From assembly GCA_947457715.1 (NCBI GenBank), contig CANGXK010000007.1, positions 1-20,738 of the forward strand: 20,738 nt of DNA. The letters run 5' to 3'. The notes below the pieces were generated by a model. The model ran no database searches and was not told the DNA's origin. It saw nothing but the letters and a program-made list of their open reading frames with translations. This document shows positions 7,220 through 15,978 of the stretch, piece by piece (the stretch's first letter is position 1; each line of letters begins with the position of its first letter). The position numbers and the translations under genes were made by a program. The stretch is from Gemmatimonadota bacterium (GTDB taxonomy: Bacteria; Gemmatimonadota; Gemmatimonadetes; Gemmatimonadales; Gemmatimonadaceae).

Positions 7220-8361
7220 AGATCGGCATCACGTGTTACCCGACCTACGGTGGATCCGGCGCGGTCGCGACCGAGCTCGGCATCGCGCTCGCCGCGCGCG
7301 GCCACGAAGTCCACTTCATCACGTATCAGCAGCCATTCCGCCTGCCAAGCTTTCTGCCGCGGGTCTGGTTTCACGAAGTCGATGTCGGGCGCTATCCGCT
7401 CTTCGAATATCCGCCCTACGACCTCGCGCTCGCGGTGCGCATGCACGAAGTCGTGCGCGATCATCAGCTCGATATCCTGCATTGCCACTACGCGATTCCG
7501 CATGCGACCAGTGCGTGGATTGCCCGCGAGATGCTGCGTGAGGGCAATGCCGATGTGCGGGTTGTGACCACCCTGCACGGGACCGACATCACCATCGTGG
7601 GACAGGAACGGTCGTTCTATACGATCACGCGCTTCTCCATCGAGAAGTCCGACAGCGTGACCGCCGTGTCTGACTATCTGCGTGACGAGACATACCGTGC
7701 CTTCGGTTGTGTGGGCTGCGACGTTGAAGTGATTCCGAACTTCATTAATCCGGAGCTGTACGACCGCAGTCGTCACCAGTTCCCGATTCCCGCCGAAGTC
7801 ACAACCGGGAGAAAGGTGCTGATGCACATCTCCAACTTCCGCCCGGTGAAGCGCGTGCGTGATGTCGTACGCGTCTTCGCCGGGGTGAACAGGGAAGTGC
7901 CATCGGTGCTCGTGATGATCGGTGACGGGCCGGAACGCGTCGAAGCAGAAGCCGAAGCGCGTGACCTCGGTGTCGCGGAGTTCGTCATGTTCCTCGGCAA
8001 GATCGATGCGATCGCGCCCTTGCTGGCCGGCGCCGACTTGTTTCTCCTCACCAGCGATCAGGAGTCGTTCGGACTCAGTGCCCTCGAGGCGCTGGCCTCC
8101 GGGGTGCCCGTTATTGGCGCGCGCGCCGGCGGGCTCCCGGAAGTGGTGACCGGCGGCGTGACCGGATTCCTCTGCGACGTCGGCGACGTTGACGCCATGG
8201 CGGCGGCCGGCGTGCGGCTGCTTACGGATCCCGGGCGATGGCAGCAGATGAGCACCGCGGCGGCTGCGGATGCGCGCAAGCGCTTCTCCGAAGATGCCGT
8301 GGTGGCGCAATACGAAGCCCTTTACGAGCGAACCATCGCATCGGCGGTCGTCGGACGATGA
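7216..8361 (+). CDS. bshA: N-acetyl-alpha-D-glucosaminyl L-malate synthase BshA (bacillithiol pathway)
   Basis: BshA is a GT4-family glycosyltransferase that joins GlcNAc from UDP-GlcNAc to L-malate, the first step to the thiol bacillithiol. The 381-residue protein starts at ATG 7216, overlapping the miaA stop. Its N-terminus, MKIGITCYPTYGGSGAVATE, is highly typical of BshA rather than of GT4 enzymes at large. TTLHGTDIT (H121) lies in the first Rossmann domain, VIPNFIN in the interdomain region, and the nucleotide-sugar EX7E motif at E283 and E291 in the second domain, followed by GVPVIGARAGGLPEVV. No bshB or bshC is in the window, so the pathway is inferred from this one enzyme. Other GT4 functions cannot be excluded by sequence alone but are less likely. 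Confidence 0.9.
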   Translation: MKIGITCYPTYGGSGAVATELGIALAARGHEVHFITYQQPFRLPSFLPRVWFHEVDVGRYPLFEYPPYDLALAVRMHEVVRDHQLDILHCHYAIPHATSAWIAREMLREGNADVRVVTTLHGTDITIVGQERSFYTITRFSIEKSDSVTAVSDYLRDETYRAFGCVGCDVEVIPNFINPELYDRSRHQFPIPAEVTTGRKVLMHISNFRPVKRVRDVVRVFAGVNREVPSVLVMIGDGPERVEAEAEARDLGVAEFVMFLGKIDAIAPLLAGADLFLLTSDQESFGLSALEALASGVPVIGARAGGLPEVVTGGVTGFLCDVGDVDAMAAAGVRLLTDPGRWQQMSTAAAADARKRFSEDAVVAQYEALYERTIASAVVGR

Positions 8362-8396
8362 GTGTCGCACTTTCCCGCCGGTGGATGACAGCGTGA
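8358..8396 (+). other. Possible 12-codon coupling ORF between bshA and uppP
   Basis: ATG at 8358 overlaps the bshA stop (ATGA, 8358-8361). The frame reads MSVALSRRWMTA and stops with TGA at 8394-8396, which overlaps the presumed uppP start (GTGA, 8393-8396). A ribosome could in principle move stop-to-start through this ORF to uppP. No function is claimed for the peptide, and chance is a real alternative because 12 open codons are common in high-GC DNA. Confidence 0.35.
8380..8385 (+). promoter_or_regulatory. Ribosome binding site favouring the GTG 8393 start of uppP
   Basis: GGTGGA is purine-rich and 7 bases before GTG 8393. It overlaps the alternative GTG at 8381, so it supports the downstream start. 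Confidence 0.5.
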
Positions 8397-9196
8397 CGAT
8401 TTTTCAGGCCGTGGTACTCGGCGTCGTGCAGGGATTGGCCGAGTTGCTGCCGATTTCAAGTTCTGCACATCTGGCCCTCACGCCGTATTTCTTTGGCTGG
8501 ACCGATCCCGGCCTCGCGTTCGACGTGGCGCTGCATCTCGGTACGCTCATCGCGCTGATGTGGTATTTCCGCGCCGAGTGGATCGACATGACGAAAAGCG
8601 CATGGCGTATCGCCGCGACGCGGCGCATCGAAACGGTGCACGACAGGCGATTGGTGTATCTCGTCGTGGCCACGATTCCCGCCGGCGTCGGCGGTCTGCT
8701 CCTCAATGATCTCGCCGAGACCACGTTTCGTTCGCCCGTGATCATTGGAACGACGCTCGTCGTCATGGGCGTGCTGCTCTGGGCGGTCGACAAGTGGAGT
8801 GCGCGTGCCCGCATGATCGAGGAGGTCACTCTGCGTGACGCCATCATCGTGGGCTGCGCCCAGGTGCTCGCCCTCGTTCCCGGCGTATCGCGCTCCGGCT
8901 CGACGATCACCGCGGGGCGTTTCCTGAAACTCGATCGTCCCAGTGCGGCGCGATTCAGTTTTCTGATGAGCATGCCGATCACGCTCGCGGCCGTCATCCT
9001 CAAGGTGCCCGAGGCCGTACGCGCCGACGGCATTTCTGCGCCGTTGGTCGCTGGTGTCATTGCGGCCGCGATCAGCAGCTGGCTGGCGATCACGGTGCTG
9101 CTCCGTTACGTCAGCAAGCACAGCTTCGGCGTCTTCGCCGTGTATCGCATTATCCTCGCGGCGGTCGTCTTCGCCACGATCGCGACCCGCCCCTGA
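8393..9196 (+). CDS. uppP: Undecaprenyl-diphosphate phosphatase UppP (BacA)
   Basis: UppP is an integral membrane enzyme that removes a phosphate from undecaprenyl diphosphate, recycling the lipid carrier for peptidoglycan and other envelope glycans. It also confers bacitracin tolerance. From GTG 8393 the protein has 267 residues. The first signature reads QGLAELLPISSSAHL (residues 13-27) and keeps the (E/Q)XXXE pair Q13/E17; the usual TEF is AEL here. The second signature, LVPGVSRSGSTITAGRF, is intact. Several hydrophobic helices follow the family pattern. I prefer GTG 8393 because GGTGGA (8380-8385) lies 7 bases upstream; GTG 8381 in the same frame would add four residues. The stop overlaps the birA ATG as TGATG. 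Confidence 0.95.
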   Translation: MTIFQAVVLGVVQGLAELLPISSSAHLALTPYFFGWTDPGLAFDVALHLGTLIALMWYFRAEWIDMTKSAWRIAATRRIETVHDRRLVYLVVATIPAGVGGLLLNDLAETTFRSPVIIGTTLVVMGVLLWAVDKWSARARMIEEVTLRDAIIVGCAQVLALVPGVSRSGSTITAGRFLKLDRPSAARFSFLMSMPITLAAVILKVPEAVRADGISAPLVAGVIAAAISSWLAITVLLRYVSKHSFGVFAVYRIILAAVVFATIATRP

Positions 9197-9930
9197 TGCC
9201 TGCGCCATCGCCGGCACTCGCGGCCGACTGTGGACTGGCCCGCCTCCTGTGGCATGAACAGGTCGGGTCGACAATGGACGAGGCGCACCGACTCGCGCAG
9301 GCCGGAGCCGACGCCGGAACGCTCGTCCTGGCCGAGACCCAAAATGGCGGCCGCGGCCGCAGCGGCCGCCGATGGGCCTCCGAGCCGGGGGCCGGTGTCT
9401 GGCTGACGCTCCTCGAGCGTCCCCGCGACCCGCACGCGCTCGACGTGCTGGCCTTGCGGATCGGCCTTGCACTGAGCGACGCCCTCGAGCCGTTCTGCGA
9501 TGGTCGCATCACGCTGAAGTGGCCGAACGATCTCTTTCTCGGCGCGGGGAAACTGGCCGGTATCCTCATCGAAGCACGCTGGCGCGAGTCCTTGCCCGAG
9601 TGGGTCGCGATCGGTGTGGGCGTGAATCGACGCGTGCCGGCTGCTTTTCCCACGGCGGCGGCGGTGCGCTCCGGTGTCCGGCGCGACGACCTCCTCCGGG
9701 CGATGCTCCCCGCCATGCGCGAGGCGGCGTCCACCGCGGGTAGCCTGACCGACGATGAGTGCGCGCAATGGGCCGACCGTGACTTGGCCTACGGCCGTGA
9801 GATCATCGAACCGCGGGTGGGACGCGCCATGGGGATCGACGCGACGGGGGCACTGCGGATCGTCGAGCCGCTCGGTGCCGTGTTTGCCGCGCGAAGTGGT
9901 TCGCTGCACTTCGCCGAGGATGCGTCCTGA
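9196..9930 (+). CDS. birA: Biotin--[acetyl-CoA-carboxylase] ligase, monofunctional BirA
   Basis: This enzyme makes biotinyl-AMP and attaches biotin to a lysine of biotin carboxyl carrier domains, such as that of acetyl-CoA carboxylase. The 244-residue protein starts at ATG 9196, overlapping the uppP stop. It has STMDEAHRLA near the N-terminus, the nucleotide/biotin loop GGRGRSGRRW (residues 51-60), KWPNDL (108-113) and GKLAGIL (118-124, K119), then a small C-terminal beta domain. There is no N-terminal winged-helix DNA-binding domain, so it is a group I ligase and not a repressor of biotin genes. It is the last gene of the mutL-miaA-bshA-uppP-birA run; non-coding sequence follows for 365 bases. 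Confidence 0.95.
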   Translation: MPAPSPALAADCGLARLLWHEQVGSTMDEAHRLAQAGADAGTLVLAETQNGGRGRSGRRWASEPGAGVWLTLLERPRDPHALDVLALRIGLALSDALEPFCDGRITLKWPNDLFLGAGKLAGILIEARWRESLPEWVAIGVGVNRRVPAAFPTAAAVRSGVRRDDLLRAMLPAMREAASTAGSLTDDECAQWADRDLAYGREIIEPRVGRAMGIDATGALRIVEPLGAVFAARSGSLHFAEDAS

Positions 9931-9987
9931 ACGGAAGCCCACGGGAATCGGGTCGCGCCGTTCCGCGTACTCCAGGCAATGCGGTTG

Positions 9988-10047
9988 GCCTACGACCCAC
10001 TGGTTCCGCGGCAGCCGATTCAGGCAGATCGGGGGTCGATGTTAGGC
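9988..10047. repeat. Imperfect palindrome of 60 bp downstream of birA (weakly attC-like)
   Basis: The outer arms GCCTA (9988-9992) and TAGGC (10043-10047) pair. So do CGACCC (9993-9998) and GGGTCG (10033-10038), leaving ATGT bulged on one side. An inner pair, CCGAT (10015-10019) and ATCGG (10028-10032), encloses an 8-base loop. The right end GTTAGGC (10041-10047) fits the integron core GTTRRRY, but the left end GCCTACG does not fit RYYYAAC. It may equally be an RNA fold at the end of the birA transcript. Confidence 0.4.
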
Positions 10048-10063
10048 TGCCGGAGCGGCAGTC
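10045..10063 (+). terminator. Hairpin, possible terminator of the mutL-birA run
   Basis: CTGCCG (10047-10052) and CGGCAG (10056-10061) form a perfect 6-bp stem around GAG. It can be extended by one G-U and one G-C pair to 10045-10063. No T-run follows, so intrinsic termination is doubtful; it shares three bases with the right arm of the preceding palindrome. Confidence 0.3.
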
Positions 10064-10179
10064 TGTGGCATTTCCGTGCTGCCATTCTGTGCCGTCGCAT
10101 GTCGATTCGGCAGCGGATGTACCGCTCTAAATGCTTTGTTGGCTTGCAGTTACGGCACTGCGCCGGCGCCGGCGCCCGC

Positions 10180-10208
10180 TTGACGGCGCCCCCGGTCACG
10201 CTTACGTT
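10180..10208 (+). promoter_or_regulatory. Probable sigma70-type promoter of groES-groEL
   Basis: TTGACG (10180-10185) matches five of six bases of the -35 consensus. After a 17-base spacer, TACGTT (10203-10208) matches three of six of the -10 consensus. Transcription would start near 10215, directly at the left edge of the CIRCE operator, which is the usual arrangement for HrcA repression. Confidence 0.6.
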
Positions 10209-10215
10209 TGTCTCG

Positions 10216-10242
10216 TTAGCACTCAGCACCTGTGAGTGCTAA
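10216..10242 (+). promoter_or_regulatory. CIRCE operator (HrcA binding site) upstream of groES
   Basis: TTAGCACTC (10216-10224), a 9-base spacer and GAGTGCTAA (10234-10242) form a perfect copy of the CIRCE consensus TTAGCACTC-N9-GAGTGCTAA. In many bacteria the repressor HrcA binds this inverted repeat and is released on heat stress, with GroEL modulating HrcA activity. The element lies 53 bases before the groES start, in the presumed 5' untranslated region. No hrcA gene is in the window. Confidence 0.97.
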
Positions 10243-10281
10243 CATCGAGCGTACACATCGTTCGATCCCTGACACATACGC

Positions 10282-10286
10282 AGGAG
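10282..10286 (+). promoter_or_regulatory. Ribosome binding site of groES
   Basis: AGGAG lies 9 bases before ATG 10296 and fixes that start. Upstream in-frame starts would fall in or next to the CIRCE operator. Confidence 0.75.
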
Positions 10287-10295
10287 ACAATAGTT

Positions 10296-12279
<1,984 letters not shown>

Positions 12280-12302
12280 GCCGTTCCGCTCTCGCAGGAA
12301 AC

Positions 12303-12332
12303 AGAACGGGCGCCCATTCGGGCGCCCGTTCT
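12303..12332. terminator. Strong hairpin, probable bidirectional terminator between groEL and the convergent operon
   Basis: AGAACGGGCGCCC (12303-12315) and GGGCGCCCGTTCT (12320-12332) form a perfect 13-bp stem with an ATTC loop. There is no proper T-run on the plus side (CTGCCGTTCC around the base of the stem), and only GTTTCC on the minus side. It lies in the 77-base gap between two converging genes, so it can serve both. Confidence 0.75.
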
Positions 12333-12356
12333 GCCGTTCCACTCACCGCGTGGCCG

Positions 12357-13199
12357 CTAGAAGCCGAGCGACAATTGCGACGCCCGCACCAACCACGCCG
12401 CTTCACCGGTCGACGTCATCGGCGGGAGCGGAACCTGCTGAGACGCCGCCGAAAGCGCATCGCGACTCCATCCCGCCCGGCGCAGCGCGTCGCGCGTCCG
12501 CTCGATCGCCAGCGCCGGCAGGTTATTGGTCTCGCTCAGATGCGTGAGCAGCACCCCGCGCAGCCCCTGATGGGCACAGGTGCTCACGAAGGCGGCTGCC
12601 GCCCCATTCGACAGGTGGCCGAGGCCCCCACTGATCCGCTGCTTCAGCGACCACGGATACGGGCCGCGGGCCAGCATCTGCTCGTCATGGTTCGATTCCA
12701 CCACGAGGAGGTCCAATCGCTCGAAGGCGACGGGTAGCGACTCCGGAACCCGTCCGACATCCATCGCCACACCGGCGCGCGCGCCACTCCGGATGTCGGT
12801 CAACACGAGCGCGCGGCAATCCCGCGCGTCATGCGGTACGGACGTCGTTTCCACCAGGAAACCACTGACAACCGTCGGGCCCTCAGCCGCGAACGCACGC
12901 GCATCGCGCGGCGACATGTCCGCGCCCGCCCCGAAGCCCAACGCGTCGATCGTTCCCGGCGATCCGTACATCGGCCACCCCCAACGCGTGCACGCCGTCG
13001 CAGCCCCGCTCGCGTGATCGGTGTGCTCGTGCGTCAGGAGCAGCGCGCTGATCTCGTCGGGCCGACGTCCCACCGCCTGCAGCCGTCGCGCAAGCGAGCG
13101 CGGGCCGAATCCCGCGTCGACGAGGACCGCGCCGTCCGTCCCGTCGATCAGGATGGCGTTGCCGCGACTCCCGCTTCCGAGAACCGTTATCCGGAGCAT
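12357..13199 (-). CDS. Metallo-beta-lactamase-fold hydrolase, YycJ/WalJ-like
   Basis: This 280-residue protein has the metallo-beta-lactamase fold. SGSRGNAILID starts the first strands and THEHTDH (H57, H59, D61, H62) is the metal site. Further ligands are likely at VPHDARD, at the Asp in VAMDVGRVP, and at GHLSN and LTHLSETNN. The N-terminal SGSRGN, ESNHD, GHLSN and HLSETNN segments resemble YycJ/WalJ, a family of presumed DNA-processing or mismatch-repair-linked exonucleases; in other bacteria walJ accompanies walRK. Here it is the last gene of a minus-strand operon, 31 bases after a GlmU-like gene. The usual TDTG of YycJ reads MDVG, keeping the aspartate. The hydrolase family is clear; the substrate is not shown by sequence. 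Confidence 0.85.
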   Translation of the reverse strand: MLRITVLGSGSRGNAILIDGTDGAVLVDAGFGPRSLARRLQAVGRRPDEISALLLTHEHTDHASGAATACTRWGWPMYGSPGTIDALGFGAGADMSPRDARAFAAEGPTVVSGFLVETTSVPHDARDCRALVLTDIRSGARAGVAMDVGRVPESLPVAFERLDLLVVESNHDEQMLARGPYPWSLKQRISGGLGHLSNGAAAAFVSTCAHQGLRGVLLTHLSETNNLPALAIERTRDALRRAGWSRDALSAASQQVPLPPMTSTGEAAWLVRASQLSLGF

Positions 13200-13230
13200 G
13201 CGGGCCTGGCAGCCGCGCGCATCCCTGCGG

Positions 13231-14499
13231 TCAGCGACGCGGCCAGCGGACGTTGGCCGCGTACACGGCGTGCACGCGGCTCCACCACAGGCGGCTGCCC
13301 TCGTCGAGCACCACGCCGCGCCGCGCCATCATGCGCTCGGCCGTCTGCACGAACTTGGTCGCGTCAAACACGTCGTACGGCGCGCGCGCCCCCCACGAGA
13401 ACGGTGCCACGACCTTCGGCGGCATCGCGTCGAACACATTCACACCGGCGCCCAGCACACAGCCCGTCGTCAGCCGCAGCCCGATCCCCGTCTTCGCATG
13501 GTCGCCGAACAGCGTCCCCAGAAACTGCAATCCGCTGTCCCGCACGCCGTCAGGAGTCCACAGCGCCACGGTGCCGTAGGTGTTTTTGAGATTACTGGTG
13601 ATCGTACCAGCGCCAAGATTCACCCACCGGCCAAGCACGGAATGCCCGACGAACCCCGCGTGCCCCTTGTTGGCGTAACCGATGAAGATGGACGTCGACA
13701 GCTCGCCGTGCACGCGACAGCTGTCGCCGATCGACGATCCCGCGATGCGATCGGCCGTGACGACACTGTCGCGGCCCACGTAGCACGGGCCGATGACGCG
13801 GGTGAAGGCCTGCACCTGCGCGCCGGACCGCAGCAACACCGGTCCGGCGTTGGTGTCGAACACCGACATCGGTTCGATCGTGGCGCCCGACTCCACGTAC
13901 ACGGGATGTGCCCCGATCACGATGACCGGCGCGCTGTGGCCCGCCTGCCGTACGGTCACCGCCAGTCGCGAGGCGAGCACCGGGATATCGCGCTGCAGCA
14001 GCGGCTGCAGCGTGCCGATCAGGTCCCAGACGTCATCCAGCCACACGCCCTCGAGGTCGACTGCCTCGGCGGCATCTCCGGTCCCGTCCGGCAACGCGCG
14101 GTCATGCCGCAGCTCGTGTGATCCATCGACCAAAGCGGCAAGGGTCCCCGGATCACCCCGCTCGACGTCGACCCGAATCGCCGCTATCCGACCTTGGATC
14201 GTCACCAGCAGCGCGGTTGTTGACGCGGCGATCGCCGGGCCGTCGAGGAACGGCAGCGCGCGAGTATTCACCAACCACGTGCCGGCGGCAATCGTCTGCC
14301 CGTTCACGCACGGCGGGGCGTCGAACTCCGCGAACCCCTGCAAATGGGGCGCCGAGATGAATCCGCTGCTCGGCACCCCGAGCCGCATCTCCCACCGTTC
14401 GCGAATCAACAGCGCGCCCGCGCGCATCTCGCCGAGCGGGCGGCTCGTTGCGAACGGTTCGAAGCGCCGTGCTACGGCGTCGTCGTACAGCGCGATCAC
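13231..14499 (-). CDS. GlmU-family sugar nucleotidyltransferase / left-handed beta-helix acyltransferase (alternative GlmU type)
   Basis: The 422-residue protein resembles the alternative GlmU family known from Bacteroidetes, thought to make UDP-GlcNAc or a related sugar nucleotide. The N-terminal part has RPLGEMRAGALLIRERWE but lacks the usual GGxGTR nucleotide loop of sugar nucleotidyltransferases. From about residue 190 hexapeptide repeats form a left-handed beta-helix, with NLGAGTITSNLKN (294-306), then the family-typical LQFLGTLFGDHAKTGI and VVAPFSWG. The GTG start at 14499 overlaps the stop of the upstream guanylyltransferase (GTGA), so the two are likely translated together. Given its neighbour, it may supply envelope polysaccharide precursors. 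Activity of the N-terminal domain and the exact sugar are inference; a standard glmU may exist elsewhere. Confidence 0.8.
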   Translation of the reverse strand: MIALYDDAVARRFEPFATSRPLGEMRAGALLIRERWEMRLGVPSSGFISAPHLQGFAEFDAPPCVNGQTIAAGTWLVNTRALPFLDGPAIAASTTALLVTIQGRIAAIRVDVERGDPGTLAALVDGSHELRHDRALPDGTGDAAEAVDLEGVWLDDVWDLIGTLQPLLQRDIPVLASRLAVTVRQAGHSAPVIVIGAHPVYVESGATIEPMSVFDTNAGPVLLRSGAQVQAFTRVIGPCYVGRDSVVTADRIAGSSIGDSCRVHGELSTSIFIGYANKGHAGFVGHSVLGRWVNLGAGTITSNLKNTYGTVALWTPDGVRDSGLQFLGTLFGDHAKTGIGLRLTTGCVLGAGVNVFDAMPPKVVAPFSWGARAPYDVFDATKFVQTAERMMARRGVVLDEGSRLWWSRVHAVYAANVRWPRR

Positions 14500-15527
14500 G
14501 ACCCGCGCACCTCGGGCGGCAACGCATCGAGCAGGGTCTTGAGGTCGGCCGCCTTCTCGCGGGTTGTTACCATCACCAATCCCTCGCGGGCAACCACCAC
14601 GAGGTCGTCGACGCCATACAGCACCACCTGGGTGCCATCGGCATGCACCACGTTCCCCGAGGCCTGCAGCGCGAACGTAGGGCCCAGCATGGCGTTGCTC
14701 TGGGCATCATGCGCGCGTACACGGTGCAGGGCGGCCCACGTCCCCACGTCATCCCACCCGAATTGCCCCGGCAGCACCAGCACACGCGCACTGCGCTCCA
14801 GCACGCCGACGTCGATCGCCACCGACTTGACCTGCGCGAAGAATGTCGTCACGTCGTTGCCCGCCGCCTCGAGCGCCGATTGTACCTCGGGCGTGTGCGC
14901 GCGGATTTCATCGAGCAGATCGCCCACGCACCAGGCAAAGATGCCGGAGTTCCAGAGGAAGCCGTCGGCCACCATCTGCGCCGCCTGCGCACGGTCCGGC
15001 TTCTCCACGAACCGCGCCACGCGCTGCACCCCGTCGCGAACCGGGACACCCGGTTGGATGTACCCGAACCCCGGATCGGGGCGCGATGGCACGATGCCGA
15101 CGGTCACCAGCGCACGCTCCTCGAACGCCACGCGGGCCGCCTCCGCCAAGGTCGCGCGGTACGCTTCGATATCACCGATCGACCAGTCCGCATGGACGCA
15201 GATCATGACGGCATCGTCGCCCGCCCGTCCGGCGATCACCCGCGCCGCCCAGGCCAGCGCGGCGCACGTACCCGCCGGGCGCGGCTCCACGATCACGTTT
15301 TCGGGGGGCAACCCGGGCGCGAGCGCCAGCACCGCGTCCCGTAGCGAGGCATTCGTGAGGACCAGCGTCTGCGCGAGCGGCGCCAGTGGCAGCATCCGGT
15401 CGAGCGTGTCACGCAGCATCGGTGCCTCGCTGATCAGCGGCAGCAGCTGCTTGGGGCGCTCGGGGGTCGAGAGGGGCCAGAAACGGGAGCCGACGCCTCC
15501 GGCGAGTACGACGTTCCAGCGGTTCAT
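14496..15527 (-). CDS. manC: Mannose-1-phosphate guanylyltransferase
   Basis: This enzyme makes GDP-mannose from GTP and mannose-1-phosphate for surface glycans. The frame is open further upstream, but ATG 15527 starts directly at the conserved first strand and overlaps the stop of the response-regulator gene (ATGA), so I take it; the protein then has 343 residues. The nucleotide loop GGVGSRFWPLSTPERPKQLL (residues 10-29) is a clear match to GGxGxRxWPLSRxxxPKQ. EPRPAGTCAA (81-90), FVEKPD (173-178) and FLWNSGIFAW (190-199) are also typical. The usual ADH after the second strand reads ADW (113-115). There is no C-terminal phosphomannose isomerase domain, so it is the single-function form. A related GDP-sugar specificity is possible. 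Confidence 0.9.
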   Translation of the reverse strand: MNRWNVVLAGGVGSRFWPLSTPERPKQLLPLISEAPMLRDTLDRMLPLAPLAQTLVLTNASLRDAVLALAPGLPPENVIVEPRPAGTCAALAWAARVIAGRAGDDAVMICVHADWSIGDIEAYRATLAEAARVAFEERALVTVGIVPSRPDPGFGYIQPGVPVRDGVQRVARFVEKPDRAQAAQMVADGFLWNSGIFAWCVGDLLDEIRAHTPEVQSALEAAGNDVTTFFAQVKSVAIDVGVLERSARVLVLPGQFGWDDVGTWAALHRVRAHDAQSNAMLGPTFALQASGNVVHADGTQVVLYGVDDLVVVAREGLVMVTTREKAADLKTLLDALPPEVRGS

Positions 15528-15958
15528 GGGAGCACCGGGGCGGCTGGGGGCTCGCCGGTCGCGAGGAGCTGCGTGCCGGTGAATGTGCGTACGCGCTCGA
15601 GGAGACGGCGCGGACTGAAAGGCTTGGTCATGATTTCGGAAACGCCAAGGGATTCGACTTCGCGCAATTGCGCATCCTGTCCTGCTGCCGTGAGGACGAT
15701 GCAGGGCAGGTGACGCCACCGCAGATCACCCCGGAGAATGCGCAGAATATCCGTTCCAGACAGGCCCGGCAACATCAGGTCCAGGACGACCAGCGCCACG
15801 CCCGGAGTCGACTCGAGGTGCGATAATGCCTCGGTCCCATGCTCGGCCAGCAGCACGATGAACCCCGCCTGCTCAAGGCGCGTCCGGATGATGCGGCCGA
15901 TGTGCGGCTCGTCATCCACCACGAGCACGGCCACGCCGGTGGCCGGGGCGCCGGGCAT
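15524..15958 (-). CDS. Stand-alone response regulator receiver (CheY-like)
   Basis: The 144-residue protein is a single receiver domain with acidic pair D15-D16, phosphoacceptor D60 in VVLDLMLPGLSG, T90 and K112 (TKPF). Only about 20 residues follow the domain, alanine- and proline-rich, so there is no DNA-binding or enzymatic output domain. Such proteins act by protein contact or as phosphorelay intermediates. It follows a Roadblock gene by 20 bases and overlaps the next gene by ATGA, so it is part of the sugar-nucleotide operon. No kinase is in this operon; the nearest is on the other strand at 18384-19535, and pairing with it is only a guess. The receiver assignment is firm, its target unknown. 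Confidence 0.92.
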   Translation of the reverse strand: MPGAPATGVAVLVVDDEPHIGRIIRTRLEQAGFIVLLAEHGTEALSHLESTPGVALVVLDLMLPGLSGTDILRILRGDLRWRHLPCIVLTAAGQDAQLREVESLGVSEIMTKPFSPRRLLERVRTFTGTQLLATGEPPAAPVLP

Positions 15959-15978
15959 CGGCCGGGACGGCGGCTCGA

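Larger units (their letters stand above)
9931..10295. other. Non-coding region between birA and groES
   Basis: These 365 bases hold the palindrome, the hairpin, the groESL promoter and the CIRCE operator listed separately. Between about 10064 and 10160 I see no gene or clear structure; one stretch around 10125-10155 is less GC-rich than its surroundings. A 12-bp palindrome made of two GGCGCC units (10165-10176) lies just before the promoter. The open frame 9979-10242 is judged spurious because it ends within CIRCE and has no recognisable protein. Confidence 0.7.

Noticed and set aside
8270..8392. Upstream extension of uppP to 8270
   Set aside because: It overlaps the end of bshA by 92 bases and adds residues unlike any UppP; the conserved helix begins just after GTG 8393.
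9979..10242. 87-residue open frame in the birA-groES gap
   Set aside because: It runs through the promoter and ends in the CIRCE operator. It has no ribosome site and no recognisable sequence.
15528..15719. Upstream extension of the mannose-1-phosphate guanylyltransferase frame
   Set aside because: The 64 extra residues are Arg/His/Pro-rich, lie inside the receiver gene and precede the first conserved strand.
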